Shown: one piece after another, positions 1 to 6,273 of the stretch
Numbering within the stretch: the first letter of the stretch is position 1
Layout: each line of letters starts with the position of its first letter
Source of the DNA: Acetobacteraceae bacterium
GTDB lineage: Bacteria; Pseudomonadota; Alphaproteobacteria; Acetobacterales; Acetobacteraceae
Direction of reading: 5' to 3'
Length of the DNA: 10,488 nucleotides
NCBI GenBank assembly: GCA_947446625.1
Contig: CANFIE010000102.1
Location: 1-10,488, forward strand
The notes under the pieces: generated by a model
What the model saw: the letters and a program-made list of their open reading frames with translations, nothing else
Database searches by the model: none
Told to the model about the DNA's origin: nothing
Position numbers and translations under genes: made by a program

Positions 1-294
1 AGTGGCCGCGCCGCCCTCCTGCCGCCCGGCATGGCCCAGCACGCAAAGCCGCCGCTCCGGCTCTCGCCCCGCCAGCGCCAGCACGGCCGCCAGGGGCGCC
101 GCCGCCGCCGGCCCCAGCCGCGCCTCGCCCCGCGCAAACGGAATGGCGAAGGCGTCATCCTCCAACTGTTCGGCCCCAACGCAGTCAAACACCGGCGTCG
201 CCGCCCCAGCTGCCTCAACCGCGGGAGGCTCAGTCGCCGGCACCTGCGCCCAGGCTGGCCCCGCCAGCAGCAGCACCCCGGCCAGCAGCCTCAT
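1..294 (-). CDS. Exported OmpA-like protein, 3' part cut by window edge
   Basis: The first 98 codons of a gene that leaves the window at base 1. The ATG (294-292) overlaps the TGA of the upstream oxygenase gene (293-291) as ATGA, so the two are probably translationally coupled. The product starts with a signal peptide (MRLLAGVLLLAGPAWA, likely cut after residue 16), followed by a Pro/Ala-rich linker to about residue 35. From about residue 50 the pattern resembles the start of an OmpA C-terminal-like peptidoglycan-binding domain: an IPFARGEARL strand and loop, a helix, then the VLGHAG motif at residues 85-90, which matches the family's V-x-GHAD region. Two cysteines (38 and 84) could form a periplasmic disulfide. 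If the assignment holds, the protein sits in the periplasm or outer membrane and contacts the cell wall. The signal peptide is clear; the OmpA assignment is moderate because most of the domain lies outside the window. Confidence 0.6.
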   Translation of the reverse strand, partial: MRLLAGVLLLAGPAWAQVPATEPPAVEAAGAATPVFDCVGAEQLEDDAFAIPFARGEARLGPAAAAPLAAVLALAGREPERRLCVLGHAGRQEGGAAT

Positions 295-1511
295 GCCGCA
301 ACCAGCAGTCCGGCCCCGGCCAGCCGCCCCAGCAGCCCCGCCGCCGCCACCTGCGGATGCGCCGCCTGCAATTCCGCTTCGGTCACATCCGCCCGGCCCA
401 GCAGCCAGGTGGCGGCCTCGGCTTCGGCGGGGCTCAGCGTCACGCTGCCGCCCGGCGCCTTCAGCACCCATTCCGCGCCACGCCGCACCGGCCTGGCCCC
501 CGGCACCAGCACCCGGAAGCCCAAGGCCTCCTCGCCGCCCGCGCCACCGCCACCACCGGCCAAACCGCGCGCCGCCAGCACATCCATGCCGCCGCGCTGG
601 TAGTGCCAACTGGCCACAAAGCCCTCCAGCACCTGCATCACCTTGGGGTCGCGTGCCAGCTCCGCCAGCTTCTGCCCCAGCTGCCCGGCCCGGCTGGTCA
701 GCGCAAACCGCGCCGCCGCGCTGCCATCCTGGCGCGGCAGCGGCTGCCGAAACAGCGGCTCGTACATCGCCCGCTCCAGCAGCATGTTCAGCACATCCAT
801 GCCCAGCGGCGCGTGCACGCCAAAGGCCACATGCATGGTCGCCGGCCCCTCGCACAGCGCGTCATGATACCAGCCACGCGGCAGATACAGCAGGTCGCCG
901 GTCTGCAGCACCAGCCGCTCACGCAGCCGGCCCTTGGCCTGGTCATGATGCGCCTGGCCCAGGTTGCGGAAAATCGGGCTGGCAATCGGGTAGTCGGCGC
1001 GGCCTTCCCAGATGTTCCAGGCCTTCTCGCCCTCCACCTGCACCGCCCACACGTCATGCGTGTCGAAGTGGCTGGGAAACGCCTTATGCGCCTGCCAGCT
1101 CACGTAAACATTGGCCTGCGCCTTGCCCAGCCCGGCGCCTTCCAGCGCCTCCGAAACCGCCGTCAGCCCGGGCGTCAGGCTGTCCACATCATTCAGCGCC
1201 AATGACGCGCCGCGCTTTATCCAGTCCATCACCTGCGCCGCCACCGGCTGCTGCACCGCCAGCGCGTCGCGCCCGGTGGCCGGGGCGCAATACTGCTCGG
1301 CCGGCACCGGCTTCTCATCCATCACCAGCTTCAGCGACTGGCTGGACCAGATATGCGTCATGTCCAGCAGCCGGTTCAGCTGCCGCCATGAGAGCACGCT
1401 GGCGAATTTCGCCGCGCCGCCCTTCAGGTGCAGCGGCTGCCGGTCATGATATTCAGCGAAGAATTGCGCCGGCGTCATCGGCGCCAGCAGGTCGGCCAGG
1501 TTCTGGATCAT
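291..1511 (-). CDS. JmjC/cupin-fold 2-oxoglutarate Fe(II) oxygenase (ribosomal oxygenase-like)
   Basis: A 406-residue cytoplasmic protein of the JmjC-domain cupin superfamily, which includes bacterial RoxA/YcfD and human MINA53/NO66. These use Fe(II), O2 and 2-oxoglutarate to hydroxylate protein side chains. The iron triad is visible: H148-x-D150 in the segment FPSHFDTHDVW, and distal H216 in LPRGWYHDAL on the later cupin strand. An N-terminal approach region (FFAEYHDRQPLHLKG, residues 17-31) is typical of the family. After about residue 240 come helices and a C-terminal part (about 330-406) that looks like the winged-helix domain of ribosomal oxygenases, joined by a Gly-rich linker near 318-327. 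Residues KLVMDEKPVP (61-70) fit the usual family spacing. The length is close to that of RoxA (about 370-390). The substrate cannot be read from the sequence; a ribosomal protein is the default guess from the family. The ATG at 1511-1509 has no good Shine-Dalgarno sequence. The 3' end overlaps the OmpA-like gene, and a small membrane-protein gene lies 58 bases upstream on the same strand. Confidence 0.85.
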   Translation of the reverse strand: MIQNLADLLAPMTPAQFFAEYHDRQPLHLKGGAAKFASVLSWRQLNRLLDMTHIWSSQSLKLVMDEKPVPAEQYCAPATGRDALAVQQPVAAQVMDWIKRGASLALNDVDSLTPGLTAVSEALEGAGLGKAQANVYVSWQAHKAFPSHFDTHDVWAVQVEGEKAWNIWEGRADYPIASPIFRNLGQAHHDQAKGRLRERLVLQTGDLLYLPRGWYHDALCEGPATMHVAFGVHAPLGMDVLNMLLERAMYEPLFRQPLPRQDGSAAARFALTSRAGQLGQKLAELARDPKVMQVLEGFVASWHYQRGGMDVLAARGLAGGGGGAGGEEALGFRVLVPGARPVRRGAEWVLKAPGGSVTLSPAEAEAATWLLGRADVTEAELQAAHPQVAAAGLLGRLAGAGLLVAA

Positions 1512-1569
1512 GCCTGGCCAGGGTAGCGCATCCCGCGCCGCCCGACAGTAGCTTCAGTGCGTGTCAGCT

Positions 1570-1920
1570 TCAGGTTGCATCCGGCCCAGCCGCGCGCTGG
1601 CGCCAGGCGTCGCGGCTTTCCAGCCCAATCCCCACCAGCGGCGCGGCCACGAAGGCCAGGCCCAGCAGCGGCCACAACCAGCCCTGCACCAGCAGCGTCA
1701 GCGCCACTGCCACCAGCGCCAGGCCCAGCAAGCCCTCATGCCGGCCCTGCCGCGCCCCGGCCGCCAGCACAACCGGAATCAGGTCCGGCTGCGGCCGCAT
1801 GAAGGGCGAACCCGCCGGCAGGCCACCCTGCCGCTGGCCCAGCATCTCCGGCGCGGCAAGGTTCCAGCGCTGGCGGGCGCCGGCAGGTGTTGTCCATTCG
1901 GGGCTGTCGGAAGCACGCAT
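1570..1920 (-). CDS. Small two-TM membrane protein of unknown function
   Basis: A 116-residue protein I do not recognise. The first ~60 residues are soluble and Pro/Gly/Arg-rich (PEWTTPAGARQRWNL, then FMRPQPDLIPVVLAAGARQG). Two adjacent hydrophobic segments follow at about residues 63-80 and 82-99 (LLGLALVAVALTLLVQGW, then LLGLAFVAAPLVGIGL), with a short charged tail. This suggests a small inner-membrane hairpin. I chose the ATG at 1920-1918 because GGTGGAG lies ten bases before it. The frame stays open upstream, and TTG (1977) or ATG (1974) would add 19 or 18 residues (MGCGGVIEGTRTWW...) that look less protein-like. The gene is on the same strand as the JmjC oxygenase 58 bases downstream, so it may lead that operon. 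Coding status is supported by its hydrophobic pattern and position rather than by homology. Confidence 0.6.
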   Translation of the reverse strand: MRASDSPEWTTPAGARQRWNLAAPEMLGQRQGGLPAGSPFMRPQPDLIPVVLAAGARQGRHEGLLGLALVAVALTLLVQGWLWPLLGLAFVAAPLVGIGLESRDAWRQRAAGPDAT

Positions 1921-2195
1921 GAAACGGTGGCTCCACCAAGTTCGTGTGCCCTCAATTACGCCCCCGCAGCCCATCAATGCAACCTACATGATGTACAAAT
2001 GACCGTTCACTACAACTACTACTATTTGTCATAAAAGGCGACGCAACTCGTCATTTCCCGACATTTCCGCCCACCGCACCATGCCCGCTCGCCCCGCCCT
2101 GTCCTATGCTAGGCTGCGCACCCCAACCGCAGCGGAAGCCCCGGCATGCCCCAAGCGCACCAAGCCCCCCGGTTTGCCCCTGGTGGCAACCGGCC
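1921..2195. promoter_or_regulatory. Divergent intergenic region with AT-rich, dyad-rich core
   Basis: A 275-base gap between the minus-strand membrane-protein gene and the plus-strand MFS gene. Bases ~1976-2040 are strikingly AT-rich for this window, as expected for promoters. Visible elements are a perfect dyad TACAT-G-ATGTA (1985-1995), an inverted repeat GACG-N5-CGTC (2040-2052), and a direct repeat CATTTCC (2052-2058 and 2062-2068) whose copies start ten bases apart. A possible -10 for the plus-strand gene is TATGCT (2105-2110), without a convincing -35. No ORF or RNA gene is evident here. The regulatory role is inferred from position and composition. Confidence 0.5.
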
Positions 2196-3449
2196 ATGAA
2201 CCGCAAAGCCTGGGCCTGGGCCTTCTACGACTGGGCGAATTCCGCCTTCCCCACCGTCGTCTCCACCTTCGTCATCGCCGCCTATTTCACCCAGGGCATC
2301 GCGCCCGACGCAGCCACCGGCCAGGCGCAATGGGGCTGGATGCAAACCTGTGCCGGCCTGGCCATCGCCCTGCTCTCCCCGGCGCTGGGCGCAGTGGCCG
2401 ATGCCGGTGGCCGCCGCCGCTTCATGCTCACCCTCTGCACCGTCATCATGGTGGTCGCCACCGCCGGCATCTGGTTCGCCGAGCCCAACCCCGCCTTCAC
2501 GCTCTGGGCACTCGCCTGCGTCGGCATCGGCACCGTGGCGTTTGAACTCGCCACTGTCTTCTACAACAGCCTGCTGCCCGGCCTGGCCCCGCCCGAAAAG
2601 CTCGGCCGCGTCTCCGGCCTGGCCTGGGGGCTGGGCTATGCCGGCGGCCTGGTCTGCCTGCTGCTCTGCCTGTTCCTGCTGGTAAAGCCAGACCCCGCGC
2701 TGTTCGGCCTCGACCGCGGCAATGCCGAGCATGTCCGCGCCACCGCCCTGCTCTGCGCCGCCTGGATAACCCTGTTCTGCTGGCCCGTGCTGCTGGCCAT
2801 GCCAGACCCCGCCGGCCCCCGCCCCGGCTGGTGGCAGGCCGCCCGCACCGGCCTGGCCGAAACCTGGGCCCTGCTCAAAACCCTGCCGCACAACCCCACC
2901 ATGGCGCGCTTCCTGCTCGCCCGGCTGTTTTACACGGATGGCCTGAATACCCTGTTCGCCTTCGGTGCCATCTTCGCCGCCGGCGTCTTCGGCATGTCGG
3001 TGGACGAAGTTATCCTGTTCGGCATCGCCCTGAATGTGACAGCGGGCCTCGGCGCCGCCGGCTTCGGCCTCATCGAGGACCGCTTCGGCTCCAAGCGCAC
3101 CGTGCTGGTCTCGCTGGCCGCCATCAGCCTGATCAGCGCCGGCCTGCTGCTGGTCTCCGGCAAGCCGGCCTTCTGGGCGCTGGCGCTCGGCCTCGGCATC
3201 TTCATGGGTCCGGCCCAGGCCGCCAGCCGCACCCTCATGGCCCGCCTGGCCCCCGCCGGAGAAGCCGCCGCCCATTTCGGCCTCTTCGCCCTCTCCGGCC
3301 GGGTCACCGGCTTCTTCGGCCCCGCCGTGCTGGCCGTGGTCACGGAAGCCACCGGCAGCCAGCGCGCCGGAATGGCAACGGTCCTGGCTTTCCTGCTGGT
3401 TGGCGCCAGCGTACTGGCCACGGTAAGGCTGCCGCCCGGCCAAAGCTGA
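2196..3449 (+). CDS. MFS transporter, UMF1 family
   Basis: A 417-residue integral inner-membrane protein with about 12 hydrophobic segments in the major facilitator pattern. The N-terminus WAWAFYDWANSAFPTVV (residues 6-22) is the hallmark opening of the UMF1 family, relatives of fungal Atg22. The loop GAVADAGGRRRFML, between the second and third segments, is the typical MFS loop 2-3 motif. A second such loop, LIEDRFGSKRT, opens the later half, and the segment GPAQAASRTLMARLAPAGEAAAHFGLFALSG (cited by its key residues Q, R and P) is typical of this family near the end. UMF1 proteins are presumed small-solute or amino-acid transporters, mostly uncharacterised in bacteria, so no substrate is assigned. 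The start was set at 2196 because the family motif begins there; an open frame 30 codons upstream lacks family character. The ribosome site is weak (GGTGG at 2182-2186). The CobW gene follows 66 bases later on the same strand. Confidence 0.9.
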   Translation: MNRKAWAWAFYDWANSAFPTVVSTFVIAAYFTQGIAPDAATGQAQWGWMQTCAGLAIALLSPALGAVADAGGRRRFMLTLCTVIMVVATAGIWFAEPNPAFTLWALACVGIGTVAFELATVFYNSLLPGLAPPEKLGRVSGLAWGLGYAGGLVCLLLCLFLLVKPDPALFGLDRGNAEHVRATALLCAAWITLFCWPVLLAMPDPAGPRPGWWQAARTGLAETWALLKTLPHNPTMARFLLARLFYTDGLNTLFAFGAIFAAGVFGMSVDEVILFGIALNVTAGLGAAGFGLIEDRFGSKRTVLVSLAAISLISAGLLLVSGKPAFWALALGLGIFMGPAQAASRTLMARLAPAGEAAAHFGLFALSGRVTGFFGPAVLAVVTEATGSQRAGMATVLAFLLVGASVLATVRLPPGQS

Positions 3450-3459
3450 GCCACCCCCT

Positions 3460-3488
3460 TTGCCCCCGGCGCGCCGCCGCCCCATATT
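3460..3488 (+). promoter_or_regulatory. Possible sigma70-type promoter before the CobW-like gene
   Basis: TTGCCC (3460-3465) and CATATT (3483-3488) are separated by 17 bases. Each matches four of six bases of the sigma70 consensus. They lie in the 66-base gap before the GTPase start at 3516, giving an expected leader of about 20 bases containing AGGAGA. This is weak evidence in a GC-rich genome; read-through from the MFS gene is an alternative. I see no Zur-type palindrome here. Confidence 0.3.
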
Positions 3489-3515
3489 CCGCGCCAACCA
3501 TCAGGAGACCCACTC

Positions 3516-4490
3516 ATGAGCGAGACCGCTCCCGTGCCCGTCACGGTCCTCACCGGCTATCTCGGCGCCGGCAAGACCACGCTGCTCAACCGCATCCTGT
3601 CCGAGAACCACGGCAAGAAATACGCCGTTGTCATCAATGAATTCGGCGAGCTGGGCGTGGACAACGACCTCGTGGTGGATACCGACGAGGAAGTCTTCGA
3701 AATGAACAACGGCTGCATCTGCTGCACCGTGCGCGGCGACCTCATCCGCATCATCAACGGCCTGATGAAGCGCCGGCAGAAATTCGATGGCATCATCGTG
3801 GAAACCACCGGCCTGGCCGACCCCGCCCCGGTGGCGCAAACCTTCTTCGCCGATGAGGACGTGAAAAAGGCCACCCGGCTCGACGCCATCGTCACGGTGG
3901 CAGACGCCAAGCACCTGCTGGCCCGCCTGGGAGACAGCAAGGAAGCCGCCGAGCAGATCGCCTTCGCCGACATCATCGTGCTGAACAAGATGGATTTGGT
4001 GACCCCCGAGGAAGCCGACATCGTCGAAAAGCGCATTCGCGGCATCAACCCCTATGCCGAAATCCGCCGCTCCACCAAGTCCGATGTCCCCATCACCGCC
4101 GTCCTCGGCCGAGACGCCTTCAGCCTGGAGCGCATCCTGGCCTTCGAGCCGGACTTCCTCTCGGCCGATGACGACCACGAGCATGATGACGAAGTGAACA
4201 GCGTCTCCTTCGAAGTCTCCCGCCCGATCGACCCCGAGCGTTTCAACGCCTGGATCACCCAGTTGCTGGCGCAGAAGGGCCAGGACCTGCTGCGCACCAA
4301 GGGCATCCTCAACTACGCCGGAGATGACCGCCGCTTCGCCTTCCAGGCCGTGCACATGATAGCCGATGGCGACTATATCGGGCCGTGGAAGGAAGGCGAC
4401 CCGCGCAAGTCCAAGCTGGTCTTCATCGGCCGCGACCTCTCCCGCCCGGTGCTGCGCCGCGGCTTTGAAGCCTGCCAGGTGGATGCGTGA
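3516..4490 (+). CDS. CobW/COG0523-family GTPase, putative zinc (metal) chaperone
   Basis: A 324-residue cytoplasmic G3E-class P-loop GTPase. Motifs in order: Walker A GYLGAGKT (14-21), the INEFGELGVDNDL switch region (40-52), the metal-binding GCICC motif (C67, C69, C70), the Walker B-like region ending ETTGLADP (96-103), and the guanine-specificity motif NKMD (157-160). A short acidic/His stretch, DDDHEHDDE (218-226), leads into the CobW C-terminal domain, which ends in the typical GRDLSRPVLRRGFEAC. The family (CobW, YjiA, YeiR, eukaryotic ZNG1) uses GTP hydrolysis to deliver metal, usually zinc or cobalt, to client proteins. The cysteine motif and His/Asp stretch fit zinc binding, but the true metal and client are not shown. 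AGGAGA lies seven bases before the ATG. The stop overlaps the GTG start of the WD40 gene, implying a working partnership. No vitamin B12 genes are nearby, so the name cobW is not used. Confidence 0.93.
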   Translation: MSETAPVPVTVLTGYLGAGKTTLLNRILSENHGKKYAVVINEFGELGVDNDLVVDTDEEVFEMNNGCICCTVRGDLIRIINGLMKRRQKFDGIIVETTGLADPAPVAQTFFADEDVKKATRLDAIVTVADAKHLLARLGDSKEAAEQIAFADIIVLNKMDLVTPEEADIVEKRIRGINPYAEIRRSTKSDVPITAVLGRDAFSLERILAFEPDFLSADDDHEHDDEVNSVSFEVSRPIDPERFNAWITQLLAQKGQDLLRTKGILNYAGDDRRFAFQAVHMIADGDYIGPWKEGDPRKSKLVFIGRDLSRPVLRRGFEACQVDA

Positions 4491-5518
4491 GCGTGGCGGC
4501 GGATTTCCTGCTCGACCAGCGCGGCACCAGCCGGGAACTCGGCGCCTGGGTGGTCAGCGCCGCCTTCGGCCGCGACGGCAGCCTCGGCTTCGCGCTCGGT
4601 GACGGCACGCTGCACATCGCCAACCCGCGCGACCTGGCCGCCGAATGGCTGCTGGCCGAGGCGCATGACGGCGCCTGCCTGGCCATGGTGGCCGACTGCA
4701 AGGACGGCTACCTGAGTGGCGGCGATGACGGCGTGCTGATGCGCGTGGCGCCCGACGCCTCGCTGCACCCCATCGCCAATCTCGGGGCCATGAAATGGGT
4801 GGAGCAGGTGGCGGCGCATGAAAGCGGCATCCGCGCCGCCAGCGTCGGCAAGGCGCTGCATGTGTTCGACGCCAAGGGCAACAAGCAGAAAACCCTCACC
4901 CATCCCAGCGCCGTCGGCGGCATTGCGTTTGACGCCAAGGGCAAGAAAATCGCCGCCAGCCACTACAACGGCGCCTCGCTCTGGTTCGTCAACGCCACCG
5001 ACGACAAGCCCCGCCTGCTGGAATGGAAGGGCAGCCACGCCGCCATCGCCATCAGCCCAGACGGCACCCATGTCGTCACCGCCATGCAGGAAAACGCCCT
5101 GCACGGCTGGCGTTTGGCGGATAGCCAGCACATGCGCATGTCGGGCTACCCGACGAAGACCCGCTTCCTGTCCTTCACCGCCAAGGGCCGCTGGCTGGCT
5201 TCCTCGGGCGCTGAATCGGTGGTGGTCTGGCCCTTCTTCGGCGGCGGCCCCATGGGCAAGGCGCCCACGGAAATCGCCGGCGGCGACGACGTCATCTGCA
5301 CCGCCGTGGCCTGCCACCCGCAGCATGAAGTGGTAGCGGCCGGCTTCGCCGATGGCCTGGTGGTCATGGCCGAAATCGCCAGCGGCAAGGTGGTGCCGGT
5401 CGCCGCTCCTGGTCGCGGCCCGGTTTCCGCCCTGTGCTGGAACGCCAGCGGCACCCACCTGGCCTTCGGCAGCGAAACCGGCTTCGCCGCCGTGGTGGAC
5501 CTGGCCAAGCGGCAATAA
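4487..5518 (+). CDS. WD40-repeat beta-propeller protein
   Basis: A 343-residue protein without signal peptide or TM segments, built of seven or eight WD40-like blades. They start near residues 19, 60, 100, 139, 181, 222, 266 and 309. Typical strand pairs are AIAISPDGTHVVTAMQENAL, LSFTAKGRWLASSGAESVVV and ALCWNASGTHLAFGSETG. The repeats are degenerate, most lacking the final WD dipeptide. Such propellers are protein-interaction scaffolds; no catalytic motif is visible. The start is GTG at 4487, overlapping the TGA of the GTPase gene as GTGA, with AGGTGG four bases before it; a second in-frame GTG at 4493 is possible. The tight coupling suggests it assists the metal-chaperone GTPase, as scaffold, client adaptor or regulator, but that is inference. 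A hand-counted line of this gene (4681-4740) is G-rich on the plus strand, unlike several neighbours. It converges on nth 10 bases downstream. Confidence 0.85.
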   Translation: MSVAADFLLDQRGTSRELGAWVVSAAFGRDGSLGFALGDGTLHIANPRDLAAEWLLAEAHDGACLAMVADCKDGYLSGGDDGVLMRVAPDASLHPIANLGAMKWVEQVAAHESGIRAASVGKALHVFDAKGNKQKTLTHPSAVGGIAFDAKGKKIAASHYNGASLWFVNATDDKPRLLEWKGSHAAIAISPDGTHVVTAMQENALHGWRLADSQHMRMSGYPTKTRFLSFTAKGRWLASSGAESVVVWPFFGGGPMGKAPTEIAGGDDVICTAVACHPQHEVVAAGFADGLVVMAEIASGKVVPVAAPGRGPVSALCWNASGTHLAFGSETGFAAVVDLAKRQ

Positions 5519-5528
5519 CCGCGCGGCT

Positions 5529-6224
5529 TCAATCCGGCGCGGCCACCTTGCTGCTGTAGTTGCACAGGGTGGCCGCCACGCAGCGCCAGCATTCCGGCGC
5601 CCGCGCCTTGCACACGTACCGCCCGTGCAGAATCAACCAATGGTGGGCATCACGCAGCAGCTCCGGTGGGCAGCGCTTCACCAGCCCATCCTCCACCGCC
5701 CGCGTGGTCTTGCCCGGCGCCAACCCGGTGCGGTTGCCCAGCCGAAAAATATGCGTGTCCACCGCCATGGTGTTTTCGCCAAAGGCCACGTTCAGCACCA
5801 CATTGGCGGTCTTGCGCCCCACCCCCGGCAGCGCCTCCAGGGCAGCGCGGTCGCCCGGCACCTCGCCGCCATGCCGCTCCACCAGCTGCGCCGCCAGCGC
5901 CGCCACATTGCGCGCCTTGCCCTGCCACAGCCCAATGGTCCGAATGAACGGCCCCACCCCCTCGGCCCCCAGCGCCGCCATGGCGGCCGGCGTGGGCGCG
6001 GCGCGGAACAGCGCCGGCGTGCATTGATTCACCGCCGCATCGGTCGCCTGGGCCGAAAGCACCACCGCCACCAATAATTGAAAGGTATCGGCGTAAAGCA
6101 GCTCGGTCTCAGGCGCCGGGTTGGCCTGGGCCAGGGCGCGAATGAAATCAGCGGCCTGCGGGGCGGCCATGCGGCGGGCGCGGCGCGGCGCCTCGGCGCT
6201 GCCATGAAGGGGCGTGCGGGTCAT
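5529..6224 (-). CDS. nth: Endonuclease III (DNA glycosylase/AP lyase)
   Basis: A 231-residue base-excision repair enzyme that removes oxidised pyrimidines and cleaves at the abasic site. All key features are present: the VLSAQATDAAVN helix (55-66), the helix-hairpin-helix LPGVGRKTANVVL (132-144) with catalytic lysine K138, catalytic aspartate D156 in AVDTHIFR, and the HHWLILHGRY helix (194-203). The four 4Fe-4S cysteines C205, C212, C215 and C221 have the canonical C-x6-C-x2-C-x5-C spacing. The start is uncertain: ATG at 6224 gives an N-terminal extension of about 18 residues relative to E. coli Nth, while ATG at 6170 gives the standard length; neither has a clear Shine-Dalgarno sequence. It is divergent from the DUF2244 gene across 49 bases and converges with the WD40 gene. 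Confidence 0.96.
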   Translation of the reverse strand: MTRTPLHGSAEAPRRARRMAAPQAADFIRALAQANPAPETELLYADTFQLLVAVVLSAQATDAAVNQCTPALFRAAPTPAAMAALGAEGVGPFIRTIGLWQGKARNVAALAAQLVERHGGEVPGDRAALEALPGVGRKTANVVLNVAFGENTMAVDTHIFRLGNRTGLAPGKTTRAVEDGLVKRCPPELLRDAHHWLILHGRYVCKARAPECWRCVAATLCNYSSKVAAPD

Positions 6225-6273
6225 TGTAATGCCCACTATGGCAGGCTGGCGCTTCCTGCCCAAATAGGCAGGC
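6225..6273. promoter_or_regulatory. Divergent nth / DUF2244 intergenic region with alternating hexamer repeats
   Basis: The 49-base gap must hold the start signals of both divergent genes if 6224 is the nth start. GGCAGG occurs at 6240-6245 and 6267-6272, and its complement CCTGCC at 6255-6260. The middle copy can therefore pair with either flank (loops of nine and six bases). The right-hand hairpin ends one base before the DUF2244 ATG. There is no clear -10/-35 pair. The regulatory role is inferred. Confidence 0.4.

Noticed and set aside
2..2002. 666-codon open frame on the plus strand across the JmjC and membrane-protein genes
   Set aside because: It runs opposite a gene with a clear Fe-binding triad. 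Its translation is low-complexity Pro/Ala/Arg/Ser, as expected from a GC-rich antisense frame.
1986..2035. ACT/TAC-like triplet run in the AT-rich gap as a microsatellite or attachment site
   Set aside because: Only a few imperfect triplets, and no integrase, tRNA or matching copy is visible in the window.
2109..3497. 462-codon minus-strand frame opposite the MFS gene
   Set aside because: The translation is Gly/Ala/Glu/Gln-rich without domains; the plus-strand frame has membrane segments and family motifs.
3501..4355. 284-codon minus-strand frame opposite the GTPase gene
   Set aside because: It is a shadow of a gene with complete GTPase motifs, and shows a Val/Gly/Asp/His composition typical of antisense frames.
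4373..5515. 380-codon minus-strand frame opposite the WD40 gene
   Set aside because: Low-complexity Gly/Ala/His-rich translation with no recognisable domain; the plus frame has regular propeller blades.
5519..5542. CCGCGC-N12-GCGCGG inverted repeat between WD40 and nth as a terminator
   Set aside because: It partly lies inside the nth coding region and has no T-run on either side; short G/C arms like this are expected by chance here.
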